This document shows positions 1-5,847 of a stretch of 5,897 bases of DNA, piece after piece (the stretch's first letter is position 1; each line of letters begins with the position of its first letter). Position numbers and translations under genes: made by a program. Source of the DNA: CAZSWS01 sp964610765 (GTDB lineage Bacteria > Bacteroidota > Bacteroidia > Bacteroidales > Tannerellaceae). The DNA is taken from NCBI GenBank assembly GCA_964610765.1, contig CAZSWS010000112.1, positions 1 through 5,897 of the forward strand. The letters are read 5' to 3'. The notes under the pieces are model-generated. The model saw nothing but the letters and a program-made list of their open reading frames with translations. It had not been told where the DNA came from and searched no databases.

Positions 1-46
1 GTTGTGATTTGCTTTCAATTATGTACTTTAGCTATGACAACAGCAG
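1..46 (+). CRISPR. Terminal repeat of a type II-C CRISPR array (rest of array off-window)
   Basis: This is a single copy of a repeat beginning GTTGTGATTTGCTTTC, the start I recall for the 44-47 nt repeats of Bacteroidota type II-C arrays. Positions 2-26 are exactly complementary to the anti-repeat of the tracrRNA at 5686-5710, which is the decisive evidence. That pairing sets the crRNA strand as +, so the array is transcribed toward cas2, against the cas operon. No second copy follows within one spacer length on the right (bases 70-125 show no match), so this should be the last repeat at the cas2 end, with spacers and leader to the left. The 3' end is uncertain: family repeats usually end in ACAGC, which gives an end at 44-47. 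With one copy visible, the length and any degeneration of the 3' half cannot be measured. Confidence 0.85.
2..31 (+). promoter_or_regulatory. Promoter-like element inside the CRISPR repeat
   Basis: TTG at 2-4, a 19 bp gap, then TACTTTAG at 24-31 resembles the Bacteroidota primary sigma consensus TTG-N19-21-TAnnTTTG with one mismatch in the -7 box. A start site would fall about 5-9 nt later, near 36-40, close to the repeat-spacer junction, so each repeat could start its own crRNA. Neisseria and Campylobacter type II-C arrays are known to carry promoters in their repeats. Here it is inferred from spacing and consensus only. Confidence 0.4.
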
Positions 47-83
47 CAGAGCAGACAACAATCAGCTGCTAATCAGTCGATAA

Positions 84-155
84 GAACACCTATTAGGAAT
101 TGCAAACTGATGAAAAATCAGTTAACATCTAAAACTCCTAATAGGTTTTCTTTTT
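84..155 (+). terminator. Branched Rho-independent terminator at the array end
   Basis: A perfect 11 bp inverted repeat (ACCTATTAGGA at 88-98 with TCCTAATAGGT at 136-146) extends to 84-98/136-150 with one mismatch. Inside it a second hairpin forms from AACTGAT (105-111) and ATCAGTT (117-123) with a 5 nt loop. The 3' arm runs straight into TTTTCTTTTT (146-155), so the structure reads as a terminator for + strand transcripts leaving the array. On the minus strand no long T run follows the stem, so it is less convincing as the end of the cas operon, though the hairpin could still protect that mRNA. The T run touches the cas2 stop codon. Confidence 0.65.
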
Positions 156-493
156 CAAAACAGCTCTAACTGTTGCCCTTCTACTTGCTTTATGGCTACA
201 TCTTTTCCATAAAAAAGCTCCATCATTCCAAACTGCTTATCCGTTATACAGATAATACCTACATGACCTTTATTTGGGAGATACTTTTTGACCCGTTGCA
301 CATGCATCTTTGCATTTTCCATACTCATACAGTGACGTATATAAATAGAAAACTGAAACATAGTGAAACCGTCTCGCTGAAGAAATTTACGAAAATCAGC
401 ATAATTCTTCCTATCCTTCTTTGTTTCAGTAGGAAGATCAAATAATACAAGAACCCACATATTCCGATATTGATTAAACCGATTCTGCTTCAT
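155..493 (-). CDS. cas2: CRISPR-associated endoribonuclease/adaptation protein Cas2
   Basis: This gene encodes 112 residues. Cas2 dimers bridge two Cas1 dimers to form the complex that captures prespacers and inserts them at the leader end of the array. The first beta strand MWVLVLFDLPT (12-22) holds the conserved Asp, D19, and is followed by TKKDRKNY and the core DGFTMFQFSIYIRHC (about 41-55), typical of type II Cas2. Residues 78-95 (VGIICITDKQFGMMELFYG) form the later strand and helix, and the protein ends in QQLELF, as I recall for Bacteroidales relatives. I kept the first Met over M12 because the RFNQYR segment before it is also familiar from this family. It is the last gene of the cas operon, 15 nt after cas1, with no clear ribosome binding site. 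Its end faces the CRISPR array 110 bp away. Confidence 0.96.
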   Translation of the reverse strand: MKQNRFNQYRNMWVLVLFDLPTETKKDRKNYADFRKFLQRDGFTMFQFSIYIRHCMSMENAKMHVQRVKKYLPNKGHVGIICITDKQFGMMELFYGKDVAIKQVEGQQLELF

Positions 494-496
494 TTT

Positions 497-529
497 AAAA
501 AAACATATTTAAGCCGGAGGTATCTCCGG
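497..529 (-). terminator. Hairpin plus T run between cas1 and cas2 (possible attenuator)
   Basis: On the minus strand a perfect 6 bp GC-rich stem, CCGGAG/CTCCGG with a 4 nt loop (514-529), covers the last codons of cas1. About 10 nt downstream a run of seven T residues (503-497) lies just before the cas2 start. The gap between stem and T run is longer than in a standard intrinsic terminator, so it could be a weak or partial terminator, an mRNA-stabilising hairpin or a structure affecting cas2 translation. The structure is seen; the role is inferred. Confidence 0.4.
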
Positions 530-1456
530 ATACTTAATCTTCCTCAACTTTCCTTCAAAACATTGCACCAGGGAATAGGTTGTTGTACTGGCAGCAATCA
601 TCAAAGGGCTTCTCTTCTTATTAATAATCACATCAATCGTTGGTATACTTAAAAGCTTTGCTTTCATATCTATAGACAAATCACTATCAAGCAAACCCGG
701 CTCATTATTAACAATAGAAAACACCAACGAATCAACAAATGGTCTATAAGGCTCCATTATATCATCAGCCAAACAATAAGCATTGTACCTGTTATGGTGA
801 TGAATACCTAAGGTGGGCAATAATCCGCTACCAACCAGCGATCTAGCAATAATAGCACGCAAAATAGCATAACCATAATTTAGTAGATTATTAGGTGGCA
901 CCCCTTCTCTCTCTCTTGTAAAATTACAAACACTTGGGAAAGCCTCTTTCCAATAATAGGCGGCTGCACGGGCTTCATAGTTATCTGGGTCACCACTTCT
1001 TACACTTTCTGACCAATACTCCATATTCTTTATCAAACTCCCTCGATGCTTATTCAACACAATGCCCTGATTACGTATTTTGGCTTTGATAGTTTGTTGC
1101 CATAAGTTCTTTTTTAATGGGTCGGATGCTTGAATTTGTGCTAAATATCGCTCAGTCTGCACTTTATTGCAAGAGAGAGGCAGTAACAGCCCAGCAGGCA
1201 TTCGGGTAGCATCGCATGTAATCAATGCCGTATTATTCTCTAACAGCTTATCTATTAAGCCTTGCGTCAGCGTTATTTGTCGATGATCAAGAATAACAAC
1301 CCCTAAATCTTCAATAGGGAAGGTTCGTTCACTTTCTTTCTTAAAAGAATCGGGCAACATATCATTCTTTACAACCTCGGGTAAACGAACGACTAACTGT
1401 TTGTTTCGCATGCTTAAATAAGCCGGATTACCAAAATAAAGCGTCTTCTTAATCAT
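509..1456 (-). CDS. cas1: CRISPR-associated integrase Cas1 (type II)
   Basis: Cas1 is the metal-dependent integrase that joins new spacers into the array, acting with Cas2 and, in type II systems, Cas9. From the ATG at 1456 it has 315 residues, slightly longer than the usual ~300 for type II. It opens with MIKKTLYFGNPAYLS, the beta-rich N-terminal domain. The C-terminal helical domain carries the active site: E161 in NYEARAAAYYW, the histidines of LGIHHHNRYN (H219/H220) and the acidic group in LADDIMEPYRPFVD (D231, D232, E235). No catalytic residue appears lost. I prefer this start to an in-frame TTG at 1486 because it matches where the family begins and has AAGGA just upstream. The ATG lies 7 nt after the cas9 stop, indicating co-transcription and probably coupled translation. 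Confidence 0.96.
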   Translation of the reverse strand: MIKKTLYFGNPAYLSMRNKQLVVRLPEVVKNDMLPDSFKKESERTFPIEDLGVVILDHRQITLTQGLIDKLLENNTALITCDATRMPAGLLLPLSCNKVQTERYLAQIQASDPLKKNLWQQTIKAKIRNQGIVLNKHRGSLIKNMEYWSESVRSGDPDNYEARAAAYYWKEAFPSVCNFTREREGVPPNNLLNYGYAILRAIIARSLVGSGLLPTLGIHHHNRYNAYCLADDIMEPYRPFVDSLVFSIVNNEPGLLDSDLSIDMKAKLLSIPTIDVIINKKRSPLMIAASTTTYSLVQCFEGKLRKIKYPEIPPA

Positions 1457-1460
1457 GACT

Positions 1461-1466
1461 TCCTTA
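1461..1466 (-). promoter_or_regulatory. Ribosome binding site of cas1, overlapping the cas9 stop codon
   Basis: The minus strand reads TAAGGAAGTCATG: the TAA stop of cas9 is part of TAAGGA, which sits 4 nt before the cas1 ATG. This supports the ATG at 1456 over the TTG at 1486 and implies that ribosomes finishing cas9 can restart on cas1. Confidence 0.6.
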
Positions 1467-4400
1467 ATATTCTCCCACAGAGACAATCTCTCCTAAGTGA
1501 TTAATACGCACTTTTACAACTCCTTCAAGACCTGAAGGACCACAACGAATCCACGTCAACTCTTGTAACAAATTATTTATTTCTACCGTTGTTTCCAAAT
1601 GGTGCCTAAAGTAATAGACTCTTGATGTCATTTTCTGCACACGATATAAGTTAGGACTGATTAACGCATAATTTTCCGAATCAAGCAAATTTACTTCACA
1701 AGGATCAAAGCCAGATAACTTATTAGGGAAAACAAAATACTCATTCTGCTTCAAACTAAATAAGAAACTATATCCTTCATCTTTCTTATACACTTTATCA
1801 ATAATAGGTAAATCTGCTTTCACCCTAGCAACAGCCTCATATAGAGATACTATTTGCTCATCCAAATTTCCTTCTTGATTCCGATAAATAGATACATGAT
1901 GATTGCTACCAGTACTTACGAAATCTACTGGTATTCTTTTGCCTGCCTTGCACAAGAGCTCTTGACCATCTTTATCCACCTTCGTATGCAACGCTTCAAC
2001 AATATTCACCCCAGTTATTACTACACGCTTTACATCTATATTCTTCTCCTCATTCAACCAGATAGGATTTTCATCTAAATTAGAAAATGCAGCTTTTGCA
2101 TCATCATTATATTCTCTCAATCGATCCTCCAGCAATTTCCTAATCTTAGCATCCACTACTTTACCTATCTTCAACTCTGGAGAAACTTCTTTGCGAATGG
2201 TGTAAATTATTTCGAGCTCGCGTATTTTCACCTTTTCGGGCACCTGAGTTGTCTTCTTCTCATTTAAGAATAGTGGTTTTTTGGTCAATGCATTCTTTCC
2301 AGCAAAGGCTTTCTTGGGGTCATTTCCATTCTCACGAAGCCTCCTGTATAAGGCTTCACGATAAGCAGGCTTTGTTACTTTGGCTATTATCTCTTCATCA
2401 AAAGCACTGCCTATGCGCACCTCTTTGACCACATACCGCTTCTGACTACCATAGATCGTTTCATTATGCAACTGCCCCCGAGGCGTTTGTTGTCTTTTCT
2501 TATGCAACTTACCTTTTCTTTTTGTCACATTTGTGTTCCATGTAACAACTTTATTCTTCGCTTTGATAGAAATCAATAGGCTTTCTAATTGCTTTTTTGC
2601 TTCTTCTCTAAACGCACCAATCGGAAGAATAGGAGAAAGCACTTGTTTCCGTTCGAAATATTTCTGCTCAATAGCATAAGTAGAAGAAGATTTATCATAC
2701 CGCGCATTCATATGATTAAAGTACTGGATATAGGCTTCTTTCGTAAAGGCAATCACTAAAGCATCTACCGCATGGTTGCGATGATCATTTCGCTTAGACC
2801 AATCTTTAATTCGATAAATCCGACGTCCATCTTTGCCCTCTACTATGCTGGTTAAATCTAGTTGTTCATACTTATTCCAGTTTAATTCTCTTAATAACTC
2901 ATTCATCTGCCAGTCTTCGCGCAATCTTGCCGTAATCTTTCCAGAAGTAGAAACCACCCTTCTCACTAACTGTTCAAGCATGCCTTTTGCCTCTTTTGCA
3001 ATATACTGCGTATCCCGTATATCCCGACTAATAAAGCCTTCTGCAATTTCAATTGCAGGCGTAAGAAGCTTAGCAAGCTTACTCTTTTTTGTAGGCTCCT
3101 TTTTAAACAATGCATTGACACGCTCCTTATAAGCAACAAGCCCTTCTTGACCATATTTAGCTTCTATATAGTCATAGGCTGTTTGATCTGCTTTTTCAAG
3201 ATTCACAGCCCTCTTTTCCAATGTCTTGTTTGAAAAAGAATCATCAAACTGTCGCGATTGCGGTATAATGTGCTCAATATCAAATTCTTTACTAAACAAC
3301 TTCTCACGAGGAATATAGGTGCCTGAATAAAGCGTTTTATAGCCATTAGGCTTCAACTCTTCATAGAGTTTATAACGAATAACATCGTTTCTGCTCACAT
3401 GAAGAAGATTGAACTCATGATGTAGTATGGTGCTAATCGCCTCATGCTCTCTTGTTGCCCGTGCGATAGCCTTTGTCATCTCCTCTCTATCTGCTGCACT
3501 TTTCTTTAATTCGCGAGCTAGCTCAACACGAATCTCATCCGGTTTGCCGTATTTCTCAACAATTGCATTCACCACATTTACCATCTGGTTCAATATCTTC
3601 TCAACAACTGGATTGTGCAGACTATTTTTAGGTACTAACTCCAAGCGGTTCAGTAAAATCTTATTGTCCAACTGTTCTTTTGTCAAAGACGATTTGGAAT
3701 GCTTATACCCTGCATACTCGCAGGATACATCATAGGTATTTCCTTCTTTCATGTGGGGTAGTATCTTATGAATAGCTCTTGCGCTCAAGCTACCATAATC
3801 GCTTAAGAAAGGAATACGCACAAACAATTTTGCAGCAGCTTCATCAAAACCATAACGACCGCAAAGCTTTTCAACTAACTTCTCTACGCCCGATTTTGAA
3901 TCATCCCCTTCAAAAGAATAAAGCAAATGCCACAGTTTATACATGGGTTGCTCATCTAGATTCACTGTAGAATCAAATGAGAGAATATCTGTATTATAGC
4001 CTAACCCCTCAAACACCTGCTGAATAATCTCTTCAGCTTCTTTTGCTGACAATTTATCCAAAGACACATCGTGCCCACTCAACTTCATCAGCTCTTTATA
4101 TGTTCTAAATAGAGCTGCCTGCGTCTTATTCCCCTCAATAACAGGATAATTCAAATCCAATTCTTTATGATTTACAAAGAGAAGTTTTAGTACTGCCTCT
4201 TTGGTCATTTTCTCTTTAATAGATAACTCAGAAGCTAAGAGTTCCATCTCCTCCACATAGAGTCTCCGGGTGTTTGGCTCGTTGGAAAACTGGGTAGGAT
4301 TATCAAATAGGTCTGCCTTTTTTTTATCTTCCCGGTCATCTGCTTTACCGGAAACCTCTAGATTATTCAATATTTGCCAAATTTTGAACTCCTGAAATAA

Positions 4401-5621
4401 TGGTGAAGAGCGAGGGATCACCCGCTGTCCAATCAATTTATGTTTCATTTTCCCATCCACTTCAACCTCCACATCTTTACGTTCGAATTCGCAAAGCGCA
4501 ATCAGTCCTTTTTTACTTTTCAAGCGACGTTGGTAAAATATAATTACATCGCGTATCTCTTCTTTCAAGACAGGTGTAAGCTCTTTATGATATTCAGCCT
4601 GTTTCTCCCAGATTCGTTCAAACTCATCTAGATAGTCTTGTCGGTAGAATACGCGGTTTTTAATACTTTTATGAGGGTCAGTCTGAAGAGCACTCATGAG
4701 GTATTGACCCACCGTTTGCTTATTAAAGTAGAGTTCTTTGCTTCGATCACTAATTTTCCCTAAGTAATTATTTGTATTATATATAGCTTGATTAATCTCT
4801 TGTATCACCACAGCGAAGACTTCCAAGTCCTGTTTTTTTGACAAAGCCTCAATACGCCAAACATAACGCTCAAGTTCATTCTCTTTAGGCTTTCCGAGCT
4901 GTTTAATGCCTGACACGCCTAAAGCCTCTCTTAAAACACTCCAGGTTTGACCTTTATTCTTACCTTCAAGCGCTTCATAAAGCTCATTAGTTAATAGCTC
5001 AGGATAATATTCCTTTTGCCGTCTCCACAGCTTATCCAACTCTGCTTTAAGATCAGAACAGTAGAAATCGGGGATTGCCTTATTCTCTCTCAAACAAGAA
5101 AGCACAAACTGACCGGGCGTTAGGTTTTTATCATATAGTTTCTGAGCGATATCCATAGCATTAATCGCCTGTCCCTCTTCTCCTGCATCTATTTTCCGAT
5201 TGCTCTTATATCCTCTTTTCTTATTAATCATCAATAAAACACGAGCAAGCTCCTCTAATGAAATCTTTTCTGTAACTGCCTTTGCTCTTAATCCATAGGT
5301 CTCGAACGTCGTTTTATTACCATTTTCAGACAATAGCGCACTATCGGTTATGATGCTTTCTTTCTTCAATATCTCAACCAAGCTCTCTCGGCGAAGCTTA
5401 TAGCGTTGAAGGTTGCGACGCATACCTCTCTTTAATGTTCGATCTGCATTGGTTGTTATACCCTTCCCTTTCACAAAATTTTGTTGTTCATCAGTGGATA
5501 GAGGATTAACCCGTACGCCCATTTTGATGATAGAGGATTTTTCCTGCTCACTTTCTGCTTCATTCACTAAAGCCCAACCAATACTTGTAGTGCCTAAATC
5601 TAAGCCCAGTATCTTTTTCAT
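1464..5621 (-). CDS. cas9: CRISPR-associated endonuclease Cas9, subtype II-C
   Basis: This is the RNA-guided nuclease that cuts both strands of DNA matching the crRNA spacer, using crRNA paired with tracrRNA. It has 1,385 residues, in the usual range for Bacteroidota II-C Cas9. In order: RuvC-I (LGLDLGTTSIGWAL, catalytic D8); arginine-rich bridge helix (about 58-86); recognition lobe (about 87-640); RuvC-II (DEIRVELAREL, catalytic E700); HNH domain with DIEHIIPQS (D781, general base H784) and N807, which keeps the same spacing from H784 as N863 from H840 in SpCas9; RuvC-III (HRNHAVDALVIAF, H950 and D953); and a C-terminal wedge and PAM-binding region (about 1020-1385) ending in RINHLGEIVSVGEY. 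All catalytic positions are present, so it is not a dead variant. Residues about 1086-1207 contain two related units. It is first in the operon, divergent from the tracrRNA. The ATG at 5621 lacks a clear Shine-Dalgarno site, common in this phylum. PAM preference cannot be read from the sequence. Confidence 0.98.
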   Translation of the reverse strand: MKKILGLDLGTTSIGWALVNEAESEQEKSSIIKMGVRVNPLSTDEQQNFVKGKGITTNADRTLKRGMRRNLQRYKLRRESLVEILKKESIITDSALLSENGNKTTFETYGLRAKAVTEKISLEELARVLLMINKKRGYKSNRKIDAGEEGQAINAMDIAQKLYDKNLTPGQFVLSCLRENKAIPDFYCSDLKAELDKLWRRQKEYYPELLTNELYEALEGKNKGQTWSVLREALGVSGIKQLGKPKENELERYVWRIEALSKKQDLEVFAVVIQEINQAIYNTNNYLGKISDRSKELYFNKQTVGQYLMSALQTDPHKSIKNRVFYRQDYLDEFERIWEKQAEYHKELTPVLKEEIRDVIIFYQRRLKSKKGLIALCEFERKDVEVEVDGKMKHKLIGQRVIPRSSPLFQEFKIWQILNNLEVSGKADDREDKKKADLFDNPTQFSNEPNTRRLYVEEMELLASELSIKEKMTKEAVLKLLFVNHKELDLNYPVIEGNKTQAALFRTYKELMKLSGHDVSLDKLSAKEAEEIIQQVFEGLGYNTDILSFDSTVNLDEQPMYKLWHLLYSFEGDDSKSGVEKLVEKLCGRYGFDEAAAKLFVRIPFLSDYGSLSARAIHKILPHMKEGNTYDVSCEYAGYKHSKSSLTKEQLDNKILLNRLELVPKNSLHNPVVEKILNQMVNVVNAIVEKYGKPDEIRVELARELKKSAADREEMTKAIARATREHEAISTILHHEFNLLHVSRNDVIRYKLYEELKPNGYKTLYSGTYIPREKLFSKEFDIEHIIPQSRQFDDSFSNKTLEKRAVNLEKADQTAYDYIEAKYGQEGLVAYKERVNALFKKEPTKKSKLAKLLTPAIEIAEGFISRDIRDTQYIAKEAKGMLEQLVRRVVSTSGKITARLREDWQMNELLRELNWNKYEQLDLTSIVEGKDGRRIYRIKDWSKRNDHRNHAVDALVIAFTKEAYIQYFNHMNARYDKSSSTYAIEQKYFERKQVLSPILPIGAFREEAKKQLESLLISIKAKNKVVTWNTNVTKRKGKLHKKRQQTPRGQLHNETIYGSQKRYVVKEVRIGSAFDEEIIAKVTKPAYREALYRRLRENGNDPKKAFAGKNALTKKPLFLNEKKTTQVPEKVKIRELEIIYTIRKEVSPELKIGKVVDAKIRKLLEDRLREYNDDAKAAFSNLDENPIWLNEEKNIDVKRVVITGVNIVEALHTKVDKDGQELLCKAGKRIPVDFVSTGSNHHVSIYRNQEGNLDEQIVSLYEAVARVKADLPIIDKVYKKDEGYSFLFSLKQNEYFVFPNKLSGFDPCEVNLLDSENYALISPNLYRVQKMTSRVYYFRHHLETTVEINNLLQELTWIRCGPSGLEGVVKVRINHLGEIVSVGEY

Positions 5622-5646
5622 AATATAAGATTAATATTTCCCCAGA

Positions 5647-5676
5647 TAAAGATAGGATATTTCATATAGACTTCAT
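5647..5676 (-). promoter_or_regulatory. Candidate promoter of the cas9-cas1-cas2 operon
   Basis: On the minus strand TATCTTTA (5654-5647) matches the Bacteroidota -7 box TAnnTTTG except at the last base, with ATG (5676-5674; consensus TTG) 19 bp upstream. A start near 5640 would leave a 5' leader of about 20 nt before the cas9 ATG. Both boxes are imperfect, so the call rests mainly on position and spacing. Confidence 0.35.
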
Positions 5677-5683
5677 ACCTTTA
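5653..5683 (+). promoter_or_regulatory. Candidate promoter of the tracrRNA
   Basis: TACCTTTA (5676-5683) differs from the TAnnTTTG -7 box only at the last base. TAG (5653-5655) sits 20 bp upstream where TTG is expected. The predicted start, about 5688-5691, falls at the beginning of the anti-repeat, which is the main reason to believe it. A weaker alternative upstream, TTG 5585-5587 with TATCTTTT 5610-5617 (22 bp gap, inside the cas9 start), would give a longer precursor. Confidence 0.4.
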
Positions 5684-5685
5684 TC

Positions 5686-5770
5686 GTACATAATTGAAAG
5701 CAAATCACAATAAGGAAATTATTCCGTTGTGAAAACACTTAAGGCGGGAGTTTTCTCGCCTTTTTCTTTT
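5686..5770 (+). ncRNA. tracrRNA of the type II-C system
   Basis: The tracrRNA pairs with the repeat part of pre-crRNA, creating the duplex that RNase III normally cuts and that Cas9 binds. The anti-repeat at 5686-5710 is the exact reverse complement of CRISPR repeat bases 2-26; repeat base 1 and tracr base 5711 could add a G-U pair. There is no internal bulge. A short hairpin GGAA/TTCC (5714-5717 with 5722-5725, loop ATTA) follows in the nexus position, then a possible GTG/CAC mini-stem (5729-5731 with 5736-5738) and the GC-rich terminator. The segment AAGGAAATTATTCCGTTGTG closely resembles tracrRNAs I recall from other Bacteroidota. It lies upstream of cas9 on the opposite strand. The 5' end is inferred from the candidate promoter and the start of complementarity. 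Confidence 0.93.
5741..5770 (+). terminator. Rho-independent terminator of the tracrRNA
   Basis: AAGGC (5741-5745) and GAG (5748-5750) pair with CTC (5755-5757) and GCCTT (5758-5762) around a TTTT loop, leaving two bulged G residues (5746-5747). The stem is followed by TTTTTCTTTT (5761-5770). In other type II systems this hairpin also serves as the 3' stem of the mature tracrRNA. Confidence 0.85.
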
Positions 5771-5795
5771 CCGCGCTTTTTTCTTCTCTCTGCTA

Positions 5796-5826
5796 TTGCA
5801 AAATCAAAAAGATTCTCCTACTTTTG
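5796..5826 (+). promoter_or_regulatory. Promoter of the tRNA-Met gene (Bacteroidota type)
   Basis: TTG at 5796-5798, a 20 bp gap and a perfect TAnnTTTG box (TACTTTTG, 5819-5826) fit the Bacteroidota primary sigma consensus exactly. The predicted start is about 5831-5835, some 13-17 nt before the tRNA. This is the strongest promoter match in the window and a good marker of the phylum. Confidence 0.75.
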
Positions 5827-5847
5827 CATCCGCTAAGAGGTAATAAT

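Noticed and set aside
1..154. Reading this interval as the array leader
   Set aside because: The repeat orientation set by the tracrRNA puts the transcription start to the left, and the interval holds a terminator pointing away from the array, so it is the trailing end.
495..506. Three-codon frame (ATG TTT TTT TAA) just before cas2 as a leader peptide
   Set aside because: It arises by chance from the T run, has no ribosome binding site and is too short to support.
1457..1486. In-frame TTG start for cas1 at 1486 giving 325 residues
   Set aside because: It would overlap cas9 by about 23 nt, and the GGAGAG before it is only 2-3 nt away. The ATG at 1456 has AAGGA at good spacing and begins at the family-typical MIKKTLYFGNPAYLS.
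2833..3132. Open frames of 60-100 codons on the + strand opposite cas9, cas1 and cas2 (also 1854-2078, 3427-3735, 4440-4631, 5413-5628)
   Set aside because: They are antisense to clearly conserved coding sequence, are rich in low-complexity hydrophobic and serine runs, and show no recognisable family.
2966..3154. Short minus-strand frame inside cas9 in another frame
   Set aside because: It is the same strand as cas9 in a shifted frame and cas9 is continuous through it, so there is no sign of a frameshift or a nested gene.
1464..5621. A catalytically dead or otherwise novel Cas9
   Set aside because: D8, E700, H784, N807, H950 and D953 all align to active-site positions, and length and domain order are ordinary for II-C.
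5726..5731. GTTGTG as a second, degenerate CRISPR repeat beside the tracrRNA
   Set aside because: Only the first seven bases (GTTGTGA) match the repeat; the rest diverges at once and belongs to the tracrRNA scaffold.
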